Positions 52,362-60,340 of a stretch of 64,000 bases of DNA are shown piece after piece. The stretch's first letter is position 1. Every line of letters starts with the position of its first letter. The DNA lies in contig NZ_CP011773.1 of the NCBI RefSeq assembly GCF_001021385.1, forward strand, positions 2,480,001 to 2,544,000, read 5' to 3'. This DNA comes from Mycobacterium sp. EPa45. GTDB taxonomy: Bacteria > Actinomycetota > Actinomycetes > Mycobacteriales > Mycobacteriaceae. The translations under genes and the position numbers were made by a program. Under the pieces are notes generated by a model, which was not told the DNA's origin, did no database searches, and was given only the letters and a program-made list of their open reading frames with translations.

Positions 52362-52431
52362 CCTAACGCTGCTGTAAAAGGCACTGGGCTCTGTGCATTC
52401 ATGGCTGCCAGGGTCGCAGTGAGGGGGTGGT

Positions 52432-54768
52432 ATGCGAAACGGGCGCGCTGCCGTCTTCATTGCTGCTGCGGGTGCTGCGATTGCCATGTGGCTCATCGGC
52501 GACTGGGTGCCGTCCGCAGCGCTCAACCGGATCAACAACGCACTTTTCCTCACCGCGCCGTGGCTGGCCGCAGGCAGCGTCGCGTGGGCCGCCCGAAAAT
52601 CATCGGGACGGCAACGGGCCGCGTGGCTGTGCTTGTTGGTCGGCGTCGTCGGGTGGGCTGTCGGTGCCGCCTCGGTCATCTATTTCGAAGCGCTTCTCAC
52701 CGGCCGTGTGCTGTCGAGCAGCCAAACCTGGCCATTCGTCCTGTTTCCGCTCGGGTGCGGTGCCGCGCTGCTGCTGTTTCCCACCGGTCTGACGAAGCGA
52801 TACCTGGGCCGGTTCATCCTCGACGGCGTGATCGTGGCGGGGTCGTTCTTCCTGATGTTCTGGCTCCTGGTGATGGACCAGGCCTACAAGGTCAGCGGAG
52901 GTGAGCAGCTCGTCCAATTCCTGCCCGCCATCTTCGCCGCCCTGGAGATCGCGGTGCTCACCCTGGCATTGCTGCTGATGTTCCGGGGCCCGCCCGAGCT
53001 CCGTGGCACGTTGGCGCTGCTGACCGCCGGACTGCTGTGCGTGATCTTGTCCGACAGCGTGTACACCTATATTTCGATCAAGCACGCGTATGAGCACGGA
53101 ACCCTCGTGGATACCGGTTGGATCGCCGGGATGCTGCTCATCACCGTCGCCGCGCTCACTGCACGCCAGCCCACGACACCGGTCCCCAAGGCGCGAACGG
53201 AATCGGCGTGGGCCTCGGTGTGGTTGCCCGGGATCACCACGATCATGGTGATCGTGGCGGCGACGACCGAACCCATGGAGGACCTGACCGCCCGGCCGGT
53301 GATGGTGCTCGGCGCGTGTCTGGCCCTGGCGATCTTCACCCGTCAGTTCCTGGCGATCAGCGACAATCAGCGGCTGCTCGCCCAGATGGCCGATCAGGCG
53401 TTGCGAGATCCACTCACCGGGGTGGCCAATTACACCGCGTTCAACGACCGGCTGGGCGAGGTGATGGAACGCCGGGAGCGCGACCGGGCACCGGTAGCGC
53501 TGATGGTGTTGGACCTCAACGATTTCAAGCTCGTCAACGACAGCTACGGTCACCCCGCTGGCGACCGGTTGCTGATGTTGGTGGCGGACCGGATCACCCG
53601 CGCCGTGCGCCCGGGTGACGCGGTGGCGCGCCTCGGTGGCGATGAGTTCGCCGTCGTCATGACCGGACCGGTCGAGGAGTCCGAGCGAGCGGGTGGGCGG
53701 GTCGTGGACGCCTTCGCCGCGCCGTTCGTGGTCGACGGGCATGAACTGGCGATCAGGCCGAGCGCCGGGCTGGCGCTGGCCAAGTCCGACGATCCGGGGC
53801 TGAACGCCGAAACACTGCTGAAACAGGCTGACACCGCAATGTATTCGGCGAAGTGGGCGGGTTCGGGCGGGGTGCACGTCTTCACCCGCGAGATGGCCTC
53901 GACGCGCGTGGATCGGGAGTTGTTCCGCACCACCGACGTACCCGAACGCAGCGGATCAGCGGTGCTGGCGCTGCTGAGCGAACTCCGGCACGCGGTCAAC
54001 CGCGGCGAGCTGACGCTGGTGTATCAACCGCAATTCCGGTTGCAGACGGGGGATTTGGTCGGGTTCGAGGCACTGGTGCGTTGGCCCCAGCCGGACGGCA
54101 GCGTGCTCATGCCGATGGACTTCCTGCCGATGGTTCGGCGCAACGGGATGATGGACGAGGTGACCGACCTCGTGCTCGCGAAGGCCTGCGCGGACTGCGC
54201 TCAGTGGCGGGCGGGCGGGATCGACGCCTCGGTCGCGGTCAACCTGTTCGCCCCGTTGCTGGCCGACGCGACGGTGCCGGGCCGTGCCGCCGCCGCGCTG
54301 TCGGCAAGCGGCCTGGCGCCGGCCAGCCTCACGGTCGAGATCACCGAGCACCTGGTTCTGGGCGATCTCGAACAGACCCGGAAAGTGCTGCATCAGTTGC
54401 GGGATCAGCAGATTCGGGTGGCCATCGACGACTTCGGCACCGGGTATTCGACTCTGTCGTATCTACGTGATCTGCCGAACGACGAGGTGAAGCTGGACCG
54501 CTACTTCGTCGCGCCGGTGCTGACCGATCCCACCGCGGCGGCCGTCGTGGTGGCCGTGGTCAACCTCGCGCACACCCTCGGGATGACCACGGTCGCCGAA
54601 GGCGTCGAGAACGCGCAGACCGCGGCGTGGCTGCAGCAGCACGGATGCGATATCGGGCAGGGCTACTTCTACGGCGCGCCCATCGGATTCGACACCGTGC
54701 TGGACCGCTTCGCGCCGCGGCCGCCGGTTACTCCTCGGACGGCACCAGCTTCAGCGAAATTGAATTGA
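52432..54768 (+). CDS. membrane-anchored GGDEF-EAL protein 3
   Basis: A 778-residue third paralogue. Membrane domain about 8-300, but the PFPSxADAAYL loop motif seen in the first two is replaced by RVLSSSQTWPFVLFP. GGDEF at about 402 in RPGDAVARLGGDEF (I-site RPGD); EAL with Glu546 in FEALVRW, IDDFGTGYSTLSYLRDL and VAEGVE. GAGGGGG precedes ATG 52432. Its 3' end overlaps the convergent msrB by 41 bases. Both activities are predicted possible; the different loop suggests a different input signal. Confidence 0.88.
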   Translation: MRNGRAAVFIAAAGAAIAMWLIGDWVPSAALNRINNALFLTAPWLAAGSVAWAARKSSGRQRAAWLCLLVGVVGWAVGAASVIYFEALLTGRVLSSSQTWPFVLFPLGCGAALLLFPTGLTKRYLGRFILDGVIVAGSFFLMFWLLVMDQAYKVSGGEQLVQFLPAIFAALEIAVLTLALLLMFRGPPELRGTLALLTAGLLCVILSDSVYTYISIKHAYEHGTLVDTGWIAGMLLITVAALTARQPTTPVPKARTESAWASVWLPGITTIMVIVAATTEPMEDLTARPVMVLGACLALAIFTRQFLAISDNQRLLAQMADQALRDPLTGVANYTAFNDRLGEVMERRERDRAPVALMVLDLNDFKLVNDSYGHPAGDRLLMLVADRITRAVRPGDAVARLGGDEFAVVMTGPVEESERAGGRVVDAFAAPFVVDGHELAIRPSAGLALAKSDDPGLNAETLLKQADTAMYSAKWAGSGGVHVFTREMASTRVDRELFRTTDVPERSGSAVLALLSELRHAVNRGELTLVYQPQFRLQTGDLVGFEALVRWPQPDGSVLMPMDFLPMVRRNGMMDEVTDLVLAKACADCAQWRAGGIDASVAVNLFAPLLADATVPGRAAAALSASGLAPASLTVEITEHLVLGDLEQTRKVLHQLRDQQIRVAIDDFGTGYSTLSYLRDLPNDEVKLDRYFVAPVLTDPTAAAVVVAVVNLAHTLGMTTVAEGVENAQTAAWLQQHGCDIGQGYFYGAPIGFDTVLDRFAPRPPVTPRTAPASAKLN

Positions 54769-55147
54769 TGCAGTAGCGCTGATCGGTCGGCGTCGGATAG
54801 CCCTCGCCGCTGAAGACGTGACCTAGGTGGCTGTGGCAGTTCGCGCACAGCACCTCCACCCGGTGCATGCCCAGGGTGTCGTCGGGACGCAGGATGACGG
54901 CGTCGGAGTGTGACGGGTCGAAAAACGACGGCCAGCCACAATGAGACTCGAATTTTTCAGTGCTGCGGAACAATTCGGTGCCGCACGCCCGGCAGACGTA
55001 GACGCCTTCGGTCTTGGTGTCGGTGTACTCGCCGGTGAAGGGACGCTCGGTGCCGGCCTCGCGGAGAACGGCGTACTCGGCCGGGTTCAGCCGCTTGCGC
55101 CACTCGTCGTCGGTCAGTTCGAGCTTGGGGGCTGGAATCGAACTCAT
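54728..55147 (-). CDS. msrB: peptide methionine-R-sulfoxide reductase
   Basis: A 139-residue MsrB, reducing methionine-R-sulfoxide in oxidised proteins. Zinc ligands are in the two CxxC pairs CRACG and CANCHS; the catalytic Cys is in RYCINS. The ESHCGWPSF and HLGHVF motifs are present. It follows aftC on the minus strand and overlaps gene 3's 3' end by 41 bases. Confidence 0.95.
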   Translation of the reverse strand: MSSIPAPKLELTDDEWRKRLNPAEYAVLREAGTERPFTGEYTDTKTEGVYVCRACGTELFRSTEKFESHCGWPSFFDPSHSDAVILRPDDTLGMHRVEVLCANCHSHLGHVFSGEGYPTPTDQRYCINSISLKLVPSEE

Positions 55148-55156
55148 GGCTTCACG

Positions 55157-56452
55157 TTACCGTGGCGCCAGCCGGTCGGCGGGTTCGCGCATCCACGGCG
55201 GATCGATGCCGTCGGCCAGCCGGTTGTCGGCCTTGGCGTCGGCGTAGCGGTAATAGAGCACACAGAAGATCACCACCAGCATCAGCGACCAGCCGTAGGT
55301 GATCTTCATGTACTCCAGGAAGCGCCCCGTCGTCGGCCAGCGCCACATCAGCCAGCGATCCATGGTCAAGAACCCGTAGGTGGCCAGCCACGCCGGCCAG
55401 TTGCGCACCACCGAGTTCGGCAGCACGACGGTCATCAGGAACGGGAACAGCATCATCGAGTAGTAGCCCTGGGCCAACGACAGCACCAGCCATGACGCGA
55501 TCAACAGCACACCCGAGGACGTCAGCATCCAGAACAGCGGGTCGCGGTGCTTGTAGTAGCGGTGCAACAGCCACAGGCTGGCCACGGCCAGAGCCAGGAA
55601 TATCACCCGCAGCGCCAGGATCAGCCACGTCGGCAGGCCGTAGTACACGCCGTTGCCCAGCACCGAGCTGTTGAAGTAGTCACGGGTGGAGAAGATGTAC
55701 GGCAGGGTGCGCTGCACGAAGTTCATCGGGTCGGCAACCAGGGGCCAGGCCGCCAGGTTGAACACCACCGGCACGATGATCGCGGCGATCACCGCGCGCC
55801 ACTGCCGGTTGAGCAGCGGCAGCAGCAGCAGCACCCCGAGCACCGGTTTGACCACCAGGGACAGCCCGATCACCACGCCTGCCCACCACTGGTGGCTGAC
55901 CTTGCCGTCGAGCAGCCAGCGGAAGAACAGCACCTCGCACAGCAGGATGCAGCCGTTGATGTTGGTGAACACCAGGGTGTTGGTCACCGACTCGGTGCAG
56001 AACATGGCCAGCAGCAGCGCGGGCAGCGCCACCGACGAGAGCGGGAACTTGAACAGCCGGACCAACAGGCACGCGGCGATGATCATGGCCACGGTGTTGA
56101 AGAACACGAACCAGTTGTGCGAGGCGAAGACCGGCATATAGCCGAACGGGGCCATCAGCAGTGTGCCGCCGGGCGGATAGAGGTAGTGCGGGTCGACGTG
56201 GTCGAAGTGCTCGTTGTAGATGTCCAAGCCGCGACGGAAGTTGGAGACCGCCCGGTAGACCGGGCCGAAGTCATCGGTGATGTAGCCGTTGGACGACAGC
56301 ACATAGCTGCGGTGAATGATCGACATGATCGCGATGGGCCACAGCACCGAACGCAGGATCGTCGCCGCGTCGGGCGGGCTCGTCCGAGGGCGAAACGCGG
56401 CCAGCAGGCCGGATCGCGATGAGTCAGCTAGCGCCACGGACGCACCGTACAC
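55157..56452 (-). CDS. aftC: alpha-(1->3)-arabinofuranosyltransferase AftC
   Basis: A 431-residue GT-C-fold integral membrane glycosyltransferase (GT87 family) that makes the alpha-1,3 branch in arabinogalactan and lipoarabinomannan from decaprenylphosphoryl arabinose. The first external loop carries the Asp pair in YITDDFGPVYRA, essential in this family; PHYLYPPGGTLLMAPFG and TNTLVFTNINGCILL match AftC closely. About ten membrane helices. The start is GTG at 56452 (VYGASVALADS), matching the M. tuberculosis N-terminus. Ends 9 bases before msrB. Confidence 0.94.
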   Translation of the reverse strand: MYGASVALADSSRSGLLAAFRPRTSPPDAATILRSVLWPIAIMSIIHRSYVLSSNGYITDDFGPVYRAVSNFRRGLDIYNEHFDHVDPHYLYPPGGTLLMAPFGYMPVFASHNWFVFFNTVAMIIAACLLVRLFKFPLSSVALPALLLAMFCTESVTNTLVFTNINGCILLCEVLFFRWLLDGKVSHQWWAGVVIGLSLVVKPVLGVLLLLPLLNRQWRAVIAAIIVPVVFNLAAWPLVADPMNFVQRTLPYIFSTRDYFNSSVLGNGVYYGLPTWLILALRVIFLALAVASLWLLHRYYKHRDPLFWMLTSSGVLLIASWLVLSLAQGYYSMMLFPFLMTVVLPNSVVRNWPAWLATYGFLTMDRWLMWRWPTTGRFLEYMKITYGWSLMLVVIFCVLYYRYADAKADNRLADGIDPPWMREPADRLAPR

Positions 56453-56472
56453 CGGCCGGATGCGTCAGATGC

Positions 56473-58038
56473 TCAGGCGGGGCAGTAGGTGTCGGTCGGA
56501 GGCATGTTGCCGCTGTCCAGATAGCTCATCATGGGCGGCAGCGCGCAGGCCGTGTAGATGCTGGCGCCGTGCCCGATCCCCTGCCACATCACCCGCTTGC
56601 TGGCCGCGCCGGCGTTGATGATGGTGGCCGCGGACGCGGGCACACCCTGGTTGCCGGCGATCGGATCGCTCTGCACCCCCAGCAGCAGCGCGTTGACCTT
56701 CAAGTCCTTGGGCTCCTTGGGCGCCGCGCCGCTGGGCCAATTAAGGCACTTCACCAGGCCCAGCGCACCGACCGCTCCGAACTGTGGATACAGCTTGCCC
56801 CACTGCACGACCAGTTCACGCACCCGGTCCGGTGTCGGGCGGTTCAGCGCGTCGCTGCACGAGTTGATGAATTGGCCGTCGCTGTCACGCATCGCCTCGG
56901 CCCGATTGATCAGGCTGTTCAACTGGTTGGCGTCACCGCCGCGGGCCGCGGCGAGGACGTTGGCCAGGCTGACGGTGCTGCCGACCCGGTCACCGCTGGG
57001 AAAGCCCAGCCCGGTGACGATCGCGTTGGCCAGCACCGCCACCGACACCCCGCCCGGTCCGCGGCCGGCGCGGGCGGCGGCGAGCATCGAGTCGACGGCG
57101 CCCTTCGGATCGGGTCCGAGCGCGCAGCTGACGGCCACGCACTGCTGGGCGAATGCATCGAGGGCGGCCTGCTGTCCCTTGACCTGTTCTTCGGCTGCGG
57201 CTTCGGCATTGACGCCGGGCGGCACGGGGGAGTCGAGCACCAGCCGGGCCACCTTGTCGGGGTGGGAGCCTGCGTAGGCCAGGGCGATCTGCGCCCCGTT
57301 GCCGACACCGATCAGCGCCAGGGCCGGCACATCCCAGGTGCTGCGCAGTCGCTCGAGATCCTCGGCGGCGCGGGCGTTGTCGTAGGCCGAGTCGCCCGGG
57401 GCGATGGTGTCGGTGCAGCTCGTCGTCGCGGTCATGGTGATCGCGCCGAGGTTGGCCACGGGGTCGTCACCGGACTCGAACTGGGCCTGGTCGCGCATCT
57501 CCTGGCGGTCGAACGAATCGCGGCAATCCACCGGGCTGGACATGCCGATGCCGCGGCGGTCCACCGACACGACGGGATGGCTCTTGAGGACGTCGGCGCC
57601 CGATCGCGACAGCCACACCGGCAGCTGCATCGATGACGGGATGTCGGTACCGGTGGTGAACACCAGCGGGCCCGCGTCGGGCGGGGTCTGCACCGAGCGC
57701 GCGCGCACCACCCCGATGCTCACGGTGCCGGTGGCTCCGGCGATCGGGTCGAGGTCGGCGTCGTAATTGGCGCACTCCAGGACCACACCGGGCGCGGGCG
57801 GGGCCCCGGCGTCTCCGAAGACCTTCGAGGTGCAGTCCTTCCAGCTCAGGTCGTTCTTGGGTACCGCGATGGCCGGTGGTCCGCCGGCTGGTTTGGTGGT
57901 CGCCGGGCCTGACGGATTGTGCGCATGGTCGCTGGCGAACTGGGGGTTTGCGGCCAGCCACGGGGCACATCCGGTCAGCAGAGCCGTCAACGCCGCGGTG
58001 CCGAGGCTGACCGCGGCGCAGACCCGACGATCGCGCAT
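56473..58038 (-). CDS. secreted alpha/beta hydrolase-like lipoprotein without catalytic serine (Rv2672-like)
   Basis: A 521-residue protein. The lipobox LLTGC (about residue 24) marks a lipoprotein. The fold is that of tripeptidyl aminopeptidases (TAP): VVSVDRRGIGMSSPVDCRD in the oxyanion region, DLERLRSTWDVPALALIG and TAP-like C-terminal segments (VQSDPIAGNQGVPA, WQGIGHGASIY with the presumed His). The nucleophile elbow, however, reads G-V-G-N-G: Gly at the position of the Ser. Either the protein lacks hydrolase activity or uses another residue. The start is ATG 58038 (MRDRRVC). Confidence 0.85.
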   Translation of the reverse strand: MRDRRVCAAVSLGTAALTALLTGCAPWLAANPQFASDHAHNPSGPATTKPAGGPPAIAVPKNDLSWKDCTSKVFGDAGAPPAPGVVLECANYDADLDPIAGATGTVSIGVVRARSVQTPPDAGPLVFTTGTDIPSSMQLPVWLSRSGADVLKSHPVVSVDRRGIGMSSPVDCRDSFDRQEMRDQAQFESGDDPVANLGAITMTATTSCTDTIAPGDSAYDNARAAEDLERLRSTWDVPALALIGVGNGAQIALAYAGSHPDKVARLVLDSPVPPGVNAEAAAEEQVKGQQAALDAFAQQCVAVSCALGPDPKGAVDSMLAAARAGRGPGGVSVAVLANAIVTGLGFPSGDRVGSTVSLANVLAAARGGDANQLNSLINRAEAMRDSDGQFINSCSDALNRPTPDRVRELVVQWGKLYPQFGAVGALGLVKCLNWPSGAAPKEPKDLKVNALLLGVQSDPIAGNQGVPASAATIINAGAASKRVMWQGIGHGASIYTACALPPMMSYLDSGNMPPTDTYCPA

Positions 58039-58074
58039 GCCCACCACCCTAGCGACACCACCGGCCGGGATAGC

Positions 58075-58866
58075 TCAGCCGACGCGCGTATACCGCCCGT
58101 ACAGATAGCCGTCGGCATCGGACACCAGGTGCGCGCGGCGCATCGCGGTCAGCACGTGGCCGGAGCCCGCCGCGATCCTCGGTGCGTCGCCGCCGACCAG
58201 CACGGGCGCGGTGGTCAGACACAGCTCGTCGAGCAGGCCGTGGTCGACGAAGGTGCCCATGAGGGTGGGTCCGCCTTCGCACAGCACCCGACGCAGCCCG
58301 CGCTCGGCCAGCGCGACCAGCGCGACAGCCGGGTCCACCTCGGCCGGTTCGTCGCCCGAGCAGGCGATCACCTCGGCCGCGCCGCCCAGCCGGGAGCTGG
58401 TGTCCGCTGCGACGTCGGCGGAGGTGAGTATCAGCGGTGTCACCTCGGTTCGGGTGAGAACGGGCCAGTCGTTGTCGACTCGTCCGGAGCGGGTCACCAA
58501 CGCGATCGGGGGGACCTCGCTCTGGCCGCGCCGCTGCCGGTTGCCGCGCTGCGCGACCGTCATCTGTGCGCCGGAGTAGTTCTCGGCGTGCGCGGTGCCG
58601 GCGCCGACGACGATGACGTCGGCCAGCTCGCGCAATACCCGAAACAACCGCCGGTCACCCCGGCCACCCAGTCCGCCGGACGTGCCGTCGGTCGCGGCGC
58701 CGCCGTCGAGGCTGGTGATCATGTTGCCGCGAACCACGCAGCGGGCAAGGTCCGCGGGGTGGGCATAGAGGTCGTAGAGCCGGTCGTCATCAACGACGCC
58801 CACGGGGGCCCCATCAATCAGTGTGAAGTACGTCCCATCCGGGTCGTCGCGGCTCGGGTCGGCCAT
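58075..58866 (-). CDS. pyrimidine reductase family protein (RibD C-terminal domain; Rv2671-like)
   Basis: A 263-residue stand-alone RibD_C-fold reductase. RGNMITSLDGGAATDG, VIVVGAGTAHAENY and VLCEGGPTLMGTFVDHGLLDELCLTTAPVLVGG are the family motifs. In M. tuberculosis the orthologue can act as a dihydrofolate-reductase-like enzyme, linked to antifolate resistance when overexpressed. No RibD deaminase domain is attached. The start (58866, MADPSRDDP) is the first with homology; the frame stays open through the repeat array upstream but that part is not conserved coding. Confidence 0.88.
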   Translation of the reverse strand: MADPSRDDPDGTYFTLIDGAPVGVVDDDRLYDLYAHPADLARCVVRGNMITSLDGGAATDGTSGGLGGRGDRRLFRVLRELADVIVVGAGTAHAENYSGAQMTVAQRGNRQRRGQSEVPPIALVTRSGRVDNDWPVLTRTEVTPLILTSADVAADTSSRLGGAAEVIACSGDEPAEVDPAVALVALAERGLRRVLCEGGPTLMGTFVDHGLLDELCLTTAPVLVGGDAPRIAAGSGHVLTAMRRAHLVSDADGYLYGRYTRVG

Positions 58867-58880
58867 ACAGGAGATTGCAG

Positions 58881-58980
58881 CACGGCGGGCAGGAGCGAAG
58901 CGACCCGGGGAGTGGCACGGCGGGCAGGAGCGAAGCGACCCGGGGAGTGGCACGGCGGGCAGGAGCGAAGCGACCCGGGG
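58881..58980. repeat. tandem array of three 35-bp repeats
   Basis: Three units (58881-58915, 58916-58950, 58951-58980 with partial last) with core CACGGCGGGCAGGAGCGAAG then CGACCCGGGGAGTGG are identical over the shared length. They lie in the divergent gap between the RibD_C gene and the ZapE-like gene. The core is nearly the same as in the 44085 array (AGCGGAGCGAC versus AGCGAAGCGAC). Confidence 0.9.
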
Positions 58981-59007
58981 ACCGACCCGGCCGATAGGGT
59001 TCGTGTC

Positions 59008-60024
59008 ATGGACCGCCTCGTCGACCGGCACCCGACCGTGTCCCCGGAGCGGCTCGTCGCCCAACTCGTGCCGCCACCAACCTTCGCCGGCGTCAGCTTC
59101 GCGACCTACCGGCCCGACCCGGCCGAGCCAACCCAGGCCGCCGCGGTCGATGCCTGCCGGGCGTTCTGCGAGGAGGCCGAGCGAAGGCGCGCGGGGAAGA
59201 AGAAACTGTTCGGCAGGCGGGAGACCTTGCCTGGCACCGGTATTTATCTCGACGGGGGGTTCGGCGTCGGCAAGACCCATCTGCTGGCGTCGTCGTATCG
59301 GCAACTGCCCGACCGGGTCGAGCACCCCAAGGCGTTCGCCACCTTCGGTGAGCTGACCCAGCTCGCCGGGGTCTTCGGGTTCGTCGAGTGCATCGACCTG
59401 CTGTCCGAGAACATGGTGGTCTGCATCGACGAGTTCGAACTCGACGACCCGGGCAACACCACCTTGATCTCGCGCCTGCTGTCCCAGCTCGTCGAACGCG
59501 GGGTCTCGATCGCGGCGACATCCAACACGCTGCCCGAGCAACTGGGCGAGGGGCGCTTCGCCGCCCAGGACTTCCTGCGTGAAATAAACACGCTGGCAAG
59601 CATTTTCACTACCGTTCGGATCGAGGGCCCGGATTACCGGCACCGCAGCCTACCGCCGGCGCCGCAGCCGCTGTCCGATGGGGCGGTGTCCGCCAAGGCG
59701 GCCGAGATGCCCGGCGCGACCCTGGACGACTTCGACGCGCTGTGCGCGCACCTGGCGACCATGCACCCGTCGCGCTATCTCACGCTGGTCGAAGGGGTGT
59801 CGTCGGTGTACATCACCGGTGTACACCCGATCGACGACCAGAATGTGGCGCTGCGGCTGGTGGCGCTGACCGACCGCCTCTATGACGCCGGCATCCCGGT
59901 GGTGGCCTCCGGCGCGAAACTCGACACCATCTTCTCCGAGGAGATGCTCGCCGGCGGCTACCGCAAGAAGTACCTGCGGGCGACGTCGCGGCTGCTCGCG
60001 CTGACCAGCCCCGGTGGTCTGTAG
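59008..60024 (+). CDS. zapE: ZapE/AFG1-family ATPase (cell division ATPase type)
   Basis: A 338-residue P-loop ATPase of the AFG1/ZapE family, linked to cell division in other bacteria. Walker A is GGFGVGKTH (about 85-93) and Walker B is VVCIDEFEL; AATSNTLPEQL is sensor 1-like. ATG at 59008. In actinobacteria this gene (Rv2670c) often neighbours ribD-like and aftC genes; its role there is unproven. Convergent with the STAS gene by a 1-base gap. Confidence 0.9.
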   Translation: MDRLVDRHPTVSPERLVAQLVPPPTFAGVSFATYRPDPAEPTQAAAVDACRAFCEEAERRRAGKKKLFGRRETLPGTGIYLDGGFGVGKTHLLASSYRQLPDRVEHPKAFATFGELTQLAGVFGFVECIDLLSENMVVCIDEFELDDPGNTTLISRLLSQLVERGVSIAATSNTLPEQLGEGRFAAQDFLREINTLASIFTTVRIEGPDYRHRSLPPAPQPLSDGAVSAKAAEMPGATLDDFDALCAHLATMHPSRYLTLVEGVSSVYITGVHPIDDQNVALRLVALTDRLYDAGIPVVASGAKLDTIFSEEMLAGGYRKKYLRATSRLLALTSPGGL

Positions 60025-60025
60025 C

Positions 60026-60340
60026 TCAGACGTCTCGATCGGATGCCGACCGGATGTCGGCGAGCTCGCCGAGACCACTGACCATCAGGACCCGCATCAG
60101 TATCGGGTTGGCGATGATCTGCAGGGACTCCGCGTGGGGGACAAGGACATTGATCGCCGCGCTGTCCAGATACTCCACGGCGCTGAGGTCGACCGTGATG
60201 CCGTCGCTGCCATTGCCCGCTCCGGCGTTGAGTGCTTCTGCGAAGTCGGCGACGTTACTGGCGTCGATCTCACCTGCGGCGAGCACGACGGGCTGCCCGT
60301 CGGCTGCTCGCTCGATGCGAATGGTCAGCGGTGTACTCAT
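60026..60340 (-). CDS. STAS-domain anti-sigma factor antagonist
   Basis: A 104-residue STAS protein of the SpoIIAA/RsbV type. The phosphorylatable Ser60 is in LSAVEYLDSAAINVL. Such proteins bind anti-sigma kinases (RsbW type) when unphosphorylated and release the sigma factor. The start ATG (60340) overlaps the stop of the large upstream sensor gene as ATGA (60337-60340), so both proteins are made together, and the RsbW-like domain of that protein is the probable kinase for Ser60. Confidence 0.93.
   Translation of the reverse strand: MSTPLTIRIERAADGQPVVLAAGEIDASNVADFAEALNAGAGNGSDGITVDLSAVEYLDSAAINVLVPHAESLQIIANPILMRVLMVSGLGELADIRSASDRDV

Noticed and set aside
52352..52364. AGGTT-GCT-AACCT, reminiscent of an IdeR iron box upstream of GGDEF-EAL 3
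   Set aside because: Only the right half (GCTAACCTAA) fits the 19-bp consensus; the left half is shifted by two bases, so binding is doubtful.
57919..59007. Long in-frame extension upstream of the ZapE-like gene
   Set aside because: It runs antisense to the RibD_C gene; the AFG1 family begins near MDRLVDR at 59008.
58867..59643. Upstream extension of the RibD_C frame through the repeat array and opposite the ZapE-like gene
   Set aside because: The frame stays open by composition; the repeat translates to monotonous Arg/Ser/Leu/Pro peptides and homology begins at MADPSRDDP (58866).
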